Part shown: piece by piece, positions 54,331 to 63,445 of the stretch
Position numbering within the stretch: the stretch's first letter is position 1
Layout: each line of letters begins with the position of its first letter
Assembly: GCA_028285305.1 (NCBI GenBank)
Contig: JANQPV010000077.1
Location: forward strand, 1-64,000
From: Alphaproteobacteria bacterium
GTDB taxonomy: Bacteria; Pseudomonadota; Alphaproteobacteria; SMXP01
Length of the DNA stretch: 64,000 bases
Reading direction: 5' to 3'
Made by a program: the position numbers and the translations under genes
Notes under the pieces: model-generated
Database searches by the model: none
Told to the model about the DNA's origin: nothing
The model's input: the letters and a program-made list of their open reading frames with translations, nothing else

Positions 54331-55545
54331 CTATAGCATAGGCGTTCTGATCGAGTCCTGGTCGCCCAGCAGCAATGCGCCCACAGCTTCGGAGGTTTTC
54401 ACTTGGCCCACCATATGCTGGCACATGGTTGTGGTGTCCCGCATGGCGCGGTCCAGGGGACCTTTGTGGGCGTAGATCGCGCTGCCGCCAATCGTATCAT
54501 AGAGAATCCGGACCACGTCTCGGGCGGTCTGGAAGGCATTCAATCGCGACATCCAAACGTCGGCGCGTTCTTTCTCACTTAACTCTTCGCCCTTTTCGAG
54601 CTTGTTCCACTGGGTCTCAAGAGATGAGAAAACATAAGAGCGAGCGGCGCCCAGTTTCATTTCGGCCTCGGCGATGGATGCCTGCACCCGCGGGTTCGTC
54701 TTGTAAGGTCTCATGGCCGGCATCTCGACTTTGTCCTTCAGCGTATCGACCGCGAAGTCGAGGGCGGCTCGCGCGACGCCGAGCGGAATTCCCGACATCT
54801 TGCGCAGCAGCGTGTCGGGCTTCGCCCACAATACGCCCTCGCGCTTTGGTTCCAAGAAACTGAAGGTATGCTCTCTTGGTACGAACATTTCTTCGCCTGT
54901 AAAGGTGTAGTCGTTGCTCGCTGTACCGCACAGTCCCGTCGTGTGCCACGTATCCAATATTTCCCAATCTTGCGTGGGCGCAAGCATGAGCCGCCACTCC
55001 GGCATGCCGTTCGGCAGCATTTTGACTTCGCCGTCCTTGAAGACGGTGCACCCGGCGGCGATCCGGTCCGTGTGGGTCGAGCCGCTGCAGAACGCCCATT
55101 GAGCTTTTTTGACCTTGTAGCCGTCCTCCACTTCGTGGGCTTGACCAATCGGATAGACCCAACCGGCCTGGACCATGTCCAGTTTGGGATAGAATTCCCG
55201 GGCAATGCTGTCCTCCAAATAACCTGAATAGATCCCCGTGTCGCAGCCAATCATGAGGCACCAGCCCGCCGAGGCATCGCCTCTAGAAATTTCCTCAATC
55301 ACTTCTACTTGTTCCATAGACGTCATTTCCGGGCCGCCCCAGATCTTGGGCATGTTCAACCGAAAGAGGCCTTTGTCGTGCATGGCGGCGACGACCTCAG
55401 GCGTCAAGCGACGCGCCTCCTCGATTTCATCCGACTTCGAAGCAAGAAACGGCCGCAGTTCTTTAGCGCCTACCCAAATATCACCGGCAGAGAGCGGCTT
55501 ACCTTCTTGATATTCAACCGGTACCGACTTTTCTCGTACGTTCAT
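54331..55545 (-). CDS. Acyl-CoA dehydrogenase family flavoprotein
   Basis: A 404-aa acyl-CoA dehydrogenase-fold protein. VAAMHDKGLFRLNMPKIWGGPEMTSMEQVEVIEEISRGDASAGW and WAFCSGSTHTDRIAAGCTVF are close to flavin-dependent monooxygenases such as HsaA and DszC, which use this fold with reduced flavin. Whether it is a dehydrogenase or monooxygenase is open. The ATG at 55545 overlaps the TetR end by 32 bp. Confidence 0.85.
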   Translation of the reverse strand: MNVREKSVPVEYQEGKPLSAGDIWVGAKELRPFLASKSDEIEEARRLTPEVVAAMHDKGLFRLNMPKIWGGPEMTSMEQVEVIEEISRGDASAGWCLMIGCDTGIYSGYLEDSIAREFYPKLDMVQAGWVYPIGQAHEVEDGYKVKKAQWAFCSGSTHTDRIAAGCTVFKDGEVKMLPNGMPEWRLMLAPTQDWEILDTWHTTGLCGTASNDYTFTGEEMFVPREHTFSFLEPKREGVLWAKPDTLLRKMSGIPLGVARAALDFAVDTLKDKVEMPAMRPYKTNPRVQASIAEAEMKLGAARSYVFSSLETQWNKLEKGEELSEKERADVWMSRLNAFQTARDVVRILYDTIGGSAIYAHKGPLDRAMRDTTTMCQHMVGQVKTSEAVGALLLGDQDSIRTPML

Positions 55546-56182
55546 GGGCCGTTTCCTTTCTTGTCGTTGTGTCTTTTGTGAGCTGATGCGCCGCTCCTTC
55601 GATGGCAACGGACACCAGATCCGCAAGATGGTCGATGGAGGATTCATCGGACTCCAGCTGCATACTGACAAAAGCGCCGTCGAAGAGCATGATGGCCAGG
55701 CGGCTTAGGTCCTGAAGAACGGCTTTTCGAGCGCGTTCAGTAGGTGCTTCAACGAATGGGGCAAGATAGCGCTCGATCCCTTCTCGGGATTTGTCTCTAA
55801 TGTGCTGTGCGGTGTTCAAGATTCTGGGATCGCCGGACTTTCTCTCCGTTGACAGAACGATGAGGAGACCCAAAAAGTCCGGTTGCGCTGCGATCGCTTT
55901 CGCCCAAACTCGAATCGCGTCACCGATGCTCTCAGGCGCTCTTGCGTGCAGTTGGCTGTTTGTTGCGAAGAAATCGTCCGCTGCCCTCTCCAGAACAGCC
56001 GCCAGCAGACCCTCTTTGCTGTCGAACGCCCAATAGATGGAGGCCGGCTTCACCGAGGCGGCCTTGCTAATCATAGACATGGAGGTCGCGGAATAACCGT
56101 TCTTGGCGATGAGCGCGCGCGCGGCCGAAAGCACTTTTTCACGCGTTTCTTCTCCTTCGCGTTGACGTCCGACCTTGCCCAT
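55514..56182 (-). CDS. TetR family transcriptional regulator
   Basis: A 222-aa regulator: VLSAARALIAKNGYSATSMSMISKAASVKPASIYWAFDSKEGLLAAVLE is the helix-turn-helix, with a TetR_C-like domain after it. It reads in the same direction as the downstream catabolic genes and overlaps the acyl-CoA dehydrogenase-like gene, so it may be the local regulator of the run. Confidence 0.88.
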   Translation of the reverse strand: MGKVGRQREGEETREKVLSAARALIAKNGYSATSMSMISKAASVKPASIYWAFDSKEGLLAAVLERAADDFFATNSQLHARAPESIGDAIRVWAKAIAAQPDFLGLLIVLSTERKSGDPRILNTAQHIRDKSREGIERYLAPFVEAPTERARKAVLQDLSRLAIMLFDGAFVSMQLESDESSIDHLADLVSVAIEGAAHQLTKDTTTRKETAHERTRKVGTG

Positions 56183-56299
56183 CTAACTATCTTGAACGAT
56201 CATTAAAGTTTAGTCAAGGCCGTCTCCCAGCAACGGAAGCTTTCGACATCGGCACTCCGTGCGTTCGATATTCGATCTGCAAAATCCGGATGCTTCGAT

Positions 56300-56824
56300 C
56301 TATCTCGCCTGGTCGCTGCGAATGCTGTTGTTCGGCGTATGATCTCCCGCCAGCCAGCGCGCTAGAACTTGATTTGGATTCTTTTGCCGATCTGCGATGA
56401 CTGACGATGCCTCTGGATTATCGACCGTGAGCTCGACCACCATGCCGTCAGGATCTGACAAATAGAGCGATTTGCAATAGCCGTGGTCCATTATCATTCG
56501 TTCGTGTCCGGACTCTTCAGCCCTTTGGCCTACTTGGTCCATCAGCTCTTGCGTTGCATTCAACGCAACATGGAAGAAGGGTGATTCCGGTTTGGCCTTT
56601 AAGTGCGCTTGTCCGGTAGTTGCATCAGCGAACTGAGAAAAGGCAAGACTGCCACCATCCTCAAGTTCGAAGAAGGCGTGGCGGTACGCCTGGTCGCCTT
56701 CACCCCATGTCTATGTCAGAGGTAGCCCGATAATGTCCTCATAGAACTCTCGGGTCTTCTCCAGATCGCTCGAAACGAAAGCATGATGATGTAGTCTATT
56801 GGGTCCGGTTGCGCTCTGGGTCAT
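56300..56824 (-). pseudogene. VOC/glyoxalase gene broken by an in-frame amber codon
   Basis: The frame is one continuous glyoxalase-like sequence from ATG 56824: MTQSATGPNRLHHHAFVSSD, then EFYEDIIGLPLT, a TAG at 56711-56713, and TWGEGDQAYRHAFFELEDGG, continuing through FFHVALNATQELMDQVG to 56300. Homology character is unbroken across the stop and no frame change is needed. A recent nonsense mutation or an error is likely; amber suppression cannot be excluded. The start overlaps the preceding small frame by ATGA. Confidence 0.8.
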
Positions 56825-57021
56825 GAACTTCCCTTTCTGTCTGATGGGCCTTCCATAAAAATCGACGTTACCATGTCGACATGCTCATTGATGATTTGTT
56901 CGTCATACAGATTATGTCCGGTGACCTGTTTGAACTCTGTTCCGTCGGCGAAAATGGGCGTGGCCGACGCCTCCCTTGTTGGTTCCCGTTGGACCTCGCC
57001 GAGGCGCTTCCGTTTTGCCAT
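56821..57021 (-). CDS. Unrecognised 66-aa reading frame
   Basis: Reads ADGTEFKQVTGHNLYDEQIINEHVDMVTSIFME and ends with a TGA overlapping the ATG of the broken VOC gene, the pattern of coupled genes. No family was recognised. It may be a small gene or the surviving 3' end of a larger decayed one. Confidence 0.35.
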   Translation of the reverse strand: MAKRKRLGEVQREPTREASATPIFADGTEFKQVTGHNLYDEQIINEHVDMVTSIFMEGPSDRKGSS

Positions 57022-57125
57022 TGGGAGAGAACGGATGGGTCACCGGCCACTTCATCACCAGCCGGATGAAAGGGCGCGAATTGTTTCTGCCGCGTTACCT
57101 GAAAGAATTCGGTTACGCGAAGTAA
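57015..57125 (+). pseudogene. Possible remnant: natural-looking C-terminus without a start
   Basis: The plus strand reads GRELFLPRYLKEFGYAK then TAA, preceded by ENGWVTGHFITSRMK. The composition looks like a real protein end, but no start codon or continuing homology lies upstream. It overlaps only the 5' edge of the small minus-strand frame. The rest of 57022-57238 holds nothing clear. Confidence 0.25.
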
Positions 57126-57238
57126 CCCAATTAGTACTCACTTGTATCGTCCTCCTCTGGGCAAGAGGGGCGATCAAAGTATCGGACGCGTGTTCAACGA
57201 GTCCCGACCGTATGACGTAAGTAAGGTGGTTACCAATT

Positions 57239-57571
57239 CTAGGGCTTTTCAACTAGCGCAGGCACAATCGCCAGCGTTGTCTGATTGGCGAGTGTCTCCT
57301 GGCGGGCCGCTTTGAACGGCGCATACTTGTCCGAGTTGTACAGATCCCTTGCGATTTCAGCGCTCGGCACCTTAACGATAACCGACCAGTTGCCGTCCCA
57401 GCTTCCCTCCAGCACCTCTGCTTCCGTCGTCGCCGCCACGATCTCGGCGCCCACTTCTGCAAACATTTCGCCGACGGGCATGCCATAGGTGTCTGCGTAG
57501 GTCTGAAAGTCTTTCACGTCAATGATTCCGACCATGTAAACGGGGTTGCTCACTTGAGAGTCTCCTTCCAT
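57239..57571 (-). CDS. DUF1330 family protein
   Basis: A 110-aa dimeric alpha/beta-barrel-like protein: VYMVGIIDVKDFQTYADTYGMPVGEMFAEVGAEIVA followed by EVLEGSWDGNWSVIVKVPSAEIARDLYNSDKYAPFKAAR, the DUF1330 pattern. Function unknown. The ATG at 57571 was chosen because the longer frame to 57973 is antisense to the neighbouring SnoaL-like gene. Divergent from that gene by 54 bp. Confidence 0.85.
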   Translation of the reverse strand: MEGDSQVSNPVYMVGIIDVKDFQTYADTYGMPVGEMFAEVGAEIVAATTEAEVLEGSWDGNWSVIVKVPSAEIARDLYNSDKYAPFKAARQETLANQTTLAIVPALVEKP

Positions 57572-57625
57572 GATATTGAGATCAACAATGACAGACTCTG
57601 TCGGCAACGAAAAGGAAACATCAGG

Positions 57626-58027
57626 ATGAGTGCGGACACCGGCAAACGCATAATGAGTATCTATCTGAACGAGGTTCTTGGTCAGAGGAAGTTTGACCGT
57701 ATACAAGAGATTGCAGCGCCCAGTATGGTCGATCATACGCAGCCTGACAAAATTGGCCCGGAAGCCCTGGACGCGCACGCGCGCGGATTCTGCGCCAACA
57801 CACCCGATGTTGAAATTGAAGTCCTGAACATCTTTGCAGATGACAAAATGGCAGTCGGCATATGGAAGTGGCACGGCGAGCCCAGTCAACCGAGCGCCGT
57901 GTCCGCCAAAGGATCGCCGGTCGTGCCCCGCGTCATTTGCAGTATTTTCGAAATCGAAGACGGAAGGATCCAAGACTATCGCGCGTTTGTGGATGCGGTT
58001 GATGTGTTTACGCAGATGGCGCAGTGA
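57626..58027 (+). CDS. SnoaL-like (NTF2 fold) protein
   Basis: A 133-aa protein of the NTF2/SnoaL fold: FDRIQEIAAPSMVDHTQPDKIGPEALDAHARGFCANTPDVEIEVLNIFADDKMAVGIWKWHGE matches polyketide-cyclase-like proteins. ATG at 57626 follows an AGG site. Role unknown; these proteins act as isomerases, hydratases or cyclases. Confidence 0.8.
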   Translation: MSADTGKRIMSIYLNEVLGQRKFDRIQEIAAPSMVDHTQPDKIGPEALDAHARGFCANTPDVEIEVLNIFADDKMAVGIWKWHGEPSQPSAVSAKGSPVVPRVICSIFEIEDGRIQDYRAFVDAVDVFTQMAQ

Positions 58028-58199
58028 CTGACCATAACTGCCAACTTTTATCGGGTTGCACCTGTGAATACACTGAACGAAGGAGGCAATCTGTTTTTGG
58101 CAGGGCTACACAGCGGATACCCTTCTTTGTTTTGAGAGAAAACCGCGGTGAAATCTTCTGTCAGGTTAGAGGCGCACGTGTAGTCGATGGGCTTGAACT

Positions 58200-59093
58200 G
58201 TGAAGACGCAATTGATGACTGAATTCGTGAGACTACTAATCTTTGGGATGTTATTGACTTCGCTTTTCACTTCGATCGTGGACGCACAGACATCAGAACC
58301 GACTTCCAACCTCCAGCAGCGCGTGCAAGTCATCACACCTGATCAAATTACCTATCAGCCGCTCAACCCCGTAAGGGGGAACGCCAGTCCTCAAGCAGGT
58401 GTTCTGTGGGGGGACATTAGGCAGAACGTGCCATCGGGCGTTCTCTTGAAGTTTGCGGATGGTTTCTCCTCCCCGCCCCATATTCATAACATCACTTACC
58501 GTGCCGTCGTCATCAGCGGATACATTCATAATGATGATCCTGACGCAACCAACATGTGGATGGGGCCAGGATCCTTTTGGATGCAGCCGGCAGGGGAAGT
58601 GCATGTTACATCGGCCAAGGCCGGGAGCTCTGCCATGGCGTTTCTCGAAATCCTTCGAGGCCCCTATCTCGTGCAATCCGGGGAGAAAGCTTTTGACAAC
58701 GGTGAGCGGCCCATCAACCTTGATCAAACAAATGTTGTTTGGTTGAGTGCGGGCGAGATGACATGGGTGGCGTTTGACCCCGAAGTGAACGTTGATAGCC
58801 AACCAAAGGTCGCGCGGCTTTGGGGCGGCATGACGAGAGGAGAGCTCAGCGGGTCGTTCGTGAAGCTGCCGCAAGGGCACGCTGGGCAACTCAACAGTAT
58901 CGGGGCCCGCTTTCGATCTGTTGTCATCAAGGGTCAATTGGACCATGAGGTGCCGAGCATATCCGAACTAACCAAACTCGGTCCGGGCGGATACTTCGCC
59001 TCCCCGGCAGATATGGAACACAAGATTTCTTGTGATACCACCAGCGAGTGCCTGCTCTATGTTCGCACGTCAGGACAATTTATCGTCAAATAG
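58200..59093 (+). CDS. Exported DUF4437 cupin-like protein
   Basis: A 297-aa protein with a signal peptide (LLIFGMLLTSLFTSIVDAQ) and two cupin-like halves. The first includes LLKFADGFSSPPHIHNITYRAVVISG with histidines at a likely metal site and FWMQPAGEVHVTSAK; the second repeats VKLPQGHAGQLNS and YFASPADMEHKISC. The DUF4437 family is of unknown function. Probably periplasmic. Confidence 0.8.
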   Translation: MKTQLMTEFVRLLIFGMLLTSLFTSIVDAQTSEPTSNLQQRVQVITPDQITYQPLNPVRGNASPQAGVLWGDIRQNVPSGVLLKFADGFSSPPHIHNITYRAVVISGYIHNDDPDATNMWMGPGSFWMQPAGEVHVTSAKAGSSAMAFLEILRGPYLVQSGEKAFDNGERPINLDQTNVVWLSAGEMTWVAFDPEVNVDSQPKVARLWGGMTRGELSGSFVKLPQGHAGQLNSIGARFRSVVIKGQLDHEVPSISELTKLGPGGYFASPADMEHKISCDTTSECLLYVRTSGQFIVK

Positions 59094-59131
59094 CTCACGC
59101 GGCTATTGCTGCGGAATGCCGGTGTGAGCGG

Positions 59132-59644
59132 CTAGTGATCAGATGGTACGCCGGATGACTGACCTTCTGCAAACGCCTTGAACTGTTCCATGAAGGTCAG
59201 TGCTTGTTTCTTGAACATGCCCGGAGCGACAGAGGCCAACAGTCTCATGAAGACATTTGAGAATTTGCATTCCGACTGGAGGATCCATTTGGTGTGCGAC
59301 TCGCTCACTTCAATGAATCGGTTTTCGATGAGGTTCCAGACGCCGTCTGCTTCATAGGTGGCCGCAAATTCTTCGGGCGGATTGTGCACGGTGATGGTTT
59401 CGATGGATTCGACTTCGCGGTTACCCATTCTGTGGATCTGCCTTGACTTGGCACCGACCTCACGCGGATCGCCGTTCCCGATCGTCTCAAAGCTGACGAG
59501 GTCCGGCTGCCATTTGGAGAGGTTTTCGGGGTCGAGGAACAGCTCAATAACCCGCTCTCGCGGGAGGTTGATCTCGAGTTCCAGCCGGTAGCGCATGGGA
59601 GCCCTCGGAGTTCGTGGGAGTGAGCTGGTCGCTAGCTTGATCAT
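59132..59644 (-). CDS. SRPBCC family protein
   Basis: A 170-aa START/Bet v 1-like fold protein: YRLELEINLPRERVIELFLDPENLSKWQPDLVSFETIG is the N-terminal signature, and TKWILQSECKFSN and ALTFMEQFKAFAEG close the fold. It would bind a hydrophobic ligand. No partner is evident. Convergent with the DUF4437 gene. Confidence 0.85.
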   Translation of the reverse strand: MIKLATSSLPRTPRAPMRYRLELEINLPRERVIELFLDPENLSKWQPDLVSFETIGNGDPREVGAKSRQIHRMGNREVESIETITVHNPPEEFAATYEADGVWNLIENRFIEVSESHTKWILQSECKFSNVFMRLLASVAPGMFKKQALTFMEQFKAFAEGQSSGVPSDH

Positions 59645-59758
59645 TGCCCGCCCCTAAATGCAAGAGGCTTGACTTATAGCTGCGTGCGCATAACGGCTTG
59701 CCCTGGCGAGCCGTCAGCCTTAACTTGATCGACCTGAGTTTGAGCTCAAGTGTGCCCG

Positions 59759-61873
59759 CTAGATTCGTGCCGGACCGGCCTCCCTCCTCCTGAGCGCCAC
59801 GTATCCGGCACCGATCGCAACGAGGATCATCATGACCCAGAACGACGGTTCTGGTGCCGATGACCCGCCGAACATATTGGGATTGTACGCGGTCTTAGGC
59901 ACGCCGGCGGGCTGGTGAAGCGCAACGTTCGCGTCTCGCGCCGTGGCTTCTCGATTGATGACACGTTCGGATACAGCCACAAAAGACGTCCACTGAGTGA
60001 CCAGATCATAATTGAGCCCGAGGTCGGTTACTTCATCCTCAATCCCGCCATCGCTCAGCCGGGAAACTCTCAGAGCGTCCGGCGCGGCGAGATCCGTCAT
60101 GAGGTCACCGATCCGCCCTCGCGCCCAAATAATCGCCAACGCGGACGGCGTTTTACTGTCGTTCAAGTTCAGCACCATGGGGAGCGTGGCCTCTCTTCCG
60201 CCCGCAAAGCCATTAACGGCGAGCTTCACTGACGTTTCCTTGATCTTCTTCGGATCGAAGCGGCCGGTGAGACGGAGGGCCTCGCCTGCAAAGAGGTCCG
60301 GCACCGGCTTGGGCGTTACGTTCTTTGCTTGCAGGTCCCCCCAATCTATCTCGATGTCGGTCAGCACCGGCATTTCGATCCGGCGGGCAAGAGCCTCGGC
60401 CGCTTCGCGCGAGGTTTCGGTTGGGTCCACATACCGGACAAGGCCGCGTCCGCGCCTGGCCATTTCTTCAAGCAGGTACCTGTTGACAGAGGACCCGACG
60501 CCAAAGGCATAAACCCGCGCATCCCCCATCAATTGGGCTTGACGGCGCAGAACCTCGATTTCATTACCGATATAGCCGTCCGTTAGGAATACGACAATCC
60601 GTATACGGCCCCGTTTCGGGGGAACGGAAAACGCCTGTTCCAATGCGTAGATGACCTCGGTCCCGCCTCCTGCGCGCAGGTGGTCCACATAGGTTCGGCC
60701 CGCGCGCACATTTTGCGGCGTGGCAAGAACGGCCGCATTTGCGAACTCAGAGGCAGTCGACGAAAACTGAACGACGCGGAATGCATCGCCCGGACGTAAG
60801 GCCTGAAGCGCGGCGTGCATAAATGCTTTCGAGGCGTCCAGCGGTAAGCCGTTCATCGATCCGGACGTGTCCATCACAAAGACAATCTCGCGGGGCGCAA
60901 TCTCGGACATTACAGGCAATTCGGGCGGGGTGATAAGGAGGCTGAAGAAGCCGCCTCGCTGATCCACATGGGTCAACACGCCGGCCTGGATATCTTGTCC
61001 TCCCAACTCATATCGCAAGATCAAATCACGGTTGGGGATGGTCCGCTTTTCCGTCAGCGAGATTTCTCTTTCCCGGACGGGATCCGCCCCGGGGCGTGAA
61101 TCAATACTGTGAGTATCGCTGTGGACATGTGCCACTTCTACCCCGCCTCTGATCACCGCTCGAAACTCAAACCTGTCCGGATCGATGGCTTTGGGGATCG
61201 TCAGTCCGTGGACATCCGGGTAGGCGGGTGGCGGACCGAGCACCCAAGCTCCGTTGGATTCATGCTCCGCCTCACGCTCTGCGTCGAAGGAAACAAGCAT
61301 CGGTTCCCCGCCTAGCTTGGGTTCCCGTGGCATGTATCGCGGTCCCACCACTGTTGGCACGACCAGCTCATAGGCATTGTCTCGAAACGGAATGATTTGA
61401 GCATAAGTCAGTTCTATCGTCACCGGTTGCTCCGGCATTAGATTGGCAACTTCTTGAGTGAACATGTTCGGGCGATGTTGTGTCAGCAGAGCCGCACTCT
61501 TGCCAGCCGATTTAGCAGCCTCATAGGTCTCGCGCGCCGCGTTCTTTTTCTTGATTTGGGCTTTGATGGTGTCCTGACCAACCGTCATGGACATGGCGTG
61601 GATGGCCGCGTCTTCGTTAAGCGGGAACAGGTAGGTGGCATAGACCGCATCGGTGCTGGGATTTTCAAAGATCTGTTTGATGTGAACCGATGCGATGTCG
61701 CCATCAATCACAGCCGTCACTTGAGAATTCACCAGCGGCAATTGAAACGTCCGTCCATCGGTCGTTATCGCCTCGATCGTGCCGCCAAGATCGCTCTCGT
61801 CAGCGCTGGATGTGCCTATACAGAACAAAAACGCTGACAGAAGCGCAAAGTGTTTAGAATTGATTTGCAACAT
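59759..61873 (-). CDS. VIT and vWA domain protein with a PEP-CTERM-like sorting tail
   Basis: A 704-aa exported protein. Signal peptide at the N-terminus (HFALLSAFLFCIGTSSADE), VIT domain about residues 30-160 (ENPSTDAVYATYLFPLNEDAAIHAM), and a von Willebrand A domain from about 325 with metal motif DTSGSMN at 335-341. The tail PEPSFWVMMILVAIGAGYVALRRR (from residue 674) has PEP, one membrane helix and a basic end, the PEP-CTERM plan. ATG 61873 follows GGGAGA and overlaps the upstream exosortase. It is the probable dedicated substrate of that exosortase. Confidence 0.88.
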   Translation of the reverse strand: MLQINSKHFALLSAFLFCIGTSSADESDLGGTIEAITTDGRTFQLPLVNSQVTAVIDGDIASVHIKQIFENPSTDAVYATYLFPLNEDAAIHAMSMTVGQDTIKAQIKKKNAARETYEAAKSAGKSAALLTQHRPNMFTQEVANLMPEQPVTIELTYAQIIPFRDNAYELVVPTVVGPRYMPREPKLGGEPMLVSFDAEREAEHESNGAWVLGPPPAYPDVHGLTIPKAIDPDRFEFRAVIRGGVEVAHVHSDTHSIDSRPGADPVREREISLTEKRTIPNRDLILRYELGGQDIQAGVLTHVDQRGGFFSLLITPPELPVMSEIAPREIVFVMDTSGSMNGLPLDASKAFMHAALQALRPGDAFRVVQFSSTASEFANAAVLATPQNVRAGRTYVDHLRAGGGTEVIYALEQAFSVPPKRGRIRIVVFLTDGYIGNEIEVLRRQAQLMGDARVYAFGVGSSVNRYLLEEMARRGRGLVRYVDPTETSREAAEALARRIEMPVLTDIEIDWGDLQAKNVTPKPVPDLFAGEALRLTGRFDPKKIKETSVKLAVNGFAGGREATLPMVLNLNDSKTPSALAIIWARGRIGDLMTDLAAPDALRVSRLSDGGIEDEVTDLGLNYDLVTQWTSFVAVSERVINREATARDANVALHQPAGVPKTAYNPNMFGGSSAPEPSFWVMMILVAIGAGYVALRRREAGPARI

Positions 61874-63335
61874 GGAATTCTCCCGATTGGTGTATTGGAC
61901 TGGTGGAAAGGTCGAATGCTGCGGCAACGGCGGCTTCAAAGTCTATTGCAGACCCTTGAACCTTAGCTGCCGGCGTGAAGCGCTGTACGGCTGTCCAGCT
62001 GGTCTGACGGTTCTGTAACCAATACCAAACCGCTTCGGCCACATTTGCCGTCATGAAGCCGTCCGACGCTTTGAAGCTGACGGCAACTTGATAGCGGGCG
62101 CCGCTTTTGTCCGTTGCCAGATAAACCGCAGTGGGAAATGGATCGAACCTCAACCCTTTGTAATCCACTTCGAAGCCTGCACCGCGCAGACAGTCGTCCG
62201 GCATATGAAGGTGGCGCAGGGGCGAGCGCGTGGTGGTGACCAGCAAGCCCATTTCCCCGTAAGCAGCGCGCGCGGCGCCGCCGCCATACTGAACAAAATA
62301 GTCTTGTTCTTTAGAGGAAAGGGGGAGCGCACTTCCCCACTCACCGGCAAGAACATGCGGCAATTGCGGCGGCGGCAGAGGAGCGCCAGCATCAAGAGGT
62401 CGGCTGGGGACATTCACCGCCGCCAGGCAAAGACCAAGGAAACAGACAGCAAAGACCGGGTGCGGTCGGTACGTGCTTTGCGTCCGGAGTATTGCGGGTC
62501 TAGTGCTGTTCTCACACTTGATGCGTACGGCCCACATTAGAATGATCGGCGACGCCGCAGCTATGCTGACTAAGCCGATCACATCGTGCCAAGGCTGGGC
62601 CATCACATCCACGGCCATGACATCTGGCGTCAGAGCGATGCCCGACGAGAGCAACACGATACGCAGCACGTTCGCCAAATAGGCCGCACCCAAAGCAAAC
62701 CCGCCGCCCATACACGCCATTTGCCAATTTGGTCTGACAAGCGCGGCGATGAGTGTGAATCCGAAGAGGAACAAAAGCACGGCGCGCGCACCGGAGCACG
62801 GCAAGTCAATGAGGACGTCCGCGCCCTCCACCGTAATTCGTATGCCCGCACACTGAACGTCGGCAAAAAGCAAGCTGAGAACACTACATGCCGAATCGGC
62901 AGAGAGTTCTTGTAATCTGTACCCCAACAGACGCTGTACAATGCGCTCTAGCGGCAAACAAAAGAGGAAAGACGATGCGAGCCAAAACGGGGAAACAGAG
63001 CGGACGCGGTATTGTAATCCAGCCAGAAGCGCGAGCGCATAAACATCTGCAGCAAGAACCAGCGCCCCGAGCATGTTGATCGCGAGTATTTCGGACGACA
63101 AGCGGATACACGCTGTAACTGAAATAATCACGAGCGCTTGCCGGTGTTTGGGCAAAGCCCCTTTCAAAGGACTACTGAACGCGTAGAGAAACAGAACAAC
63201 CGTGGCGATGAAAAAGCCGCCTCCCTGACTGGCGTAGGAGGGATCCAACCACGTCTCTACCAGCCACATCGTGGGTGAAACAGAAAGGATCAGGGCCCCA
63301 ACCAACAGGGCACTCTTGGCCATGATTGCGTTCAT
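61854..63335 (-). CDS. Exosortase with C-terminal EpsI-like domain
   Basis: A 493-aa membrane enzyme that cuts PEP-CTERM-like signals. About eight helices hold the catalytic triad: Cys180 in DLPCSGARAV, Arg225 in NVLRIVLL, and His250 in WHDVIGLV. The C-terminal third is an EpsI/DUF3485-like domain (HMPDDCLRGAGFEV). Single neighbouring target suggests a dedicated system like exosortase T. I use the ATG at 63335; a GTG at 63359 is also in frame. Its end overlaps the VIT/vWA gene. Confidence 0.88.
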   Translation of the reverse strand: MNAIMAKSALLVGALILSVSPTMWLVETWLDPSYASQGGGFFIATVVLFLYAFSSPLKGALPKHRQALVIISVTACIRLSSEILAINMLGALVLAADVYALALLAGLQYRVRSVSPFWLASSFLFCLPLERIVQRLLGYRLQELSADSACSVLSLLFADVQCAGIRITVEGADVLIDLPCSGARAVLLFLFGFTLIAALVRPNWQMACMGGGFALGAAYLANVLRIVLLSSGIALTPDVMAVDVMAQPWHDVIGLVSIAAASPIILMWAVRIKCENSTRPAILRTQSTYRPHPVFAVCFLGLCLAAVNVPSRPLDAGAPLPPPQLPHVLAGEWGSALPLSSKEQDYFVQYGGGAARAAYGEMGLLVTTTRSPLRHLHMPDDCLRGAGFEVDYKGLRFDPFPTAVYLATDKSGARYQVAVSFKASDGFMTANVAEAVWYWLQNRQTSWTAVQRFTPAAKVQGSAIDFEAAVAAAFDLSTSPIHQSGEFHVANQF

Positions 63336-63445
63336 GCGCCTGTTTTGAAGGAACAACACGCAATCTATGGGGAAAGCATCATGAGATGCTCAGCAAAATC
63401 TGTGCAGACTATGTGCAGAGCCTGAAAGGGTGTTTATGGGCCGAT

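Noticed and set aside
57572-57973. Upstream extension of the DUF1330 frame to 244 aa
   Set aside because: The added part is antisense to the SnoaL-like gene, and the family length is about 110 aa.
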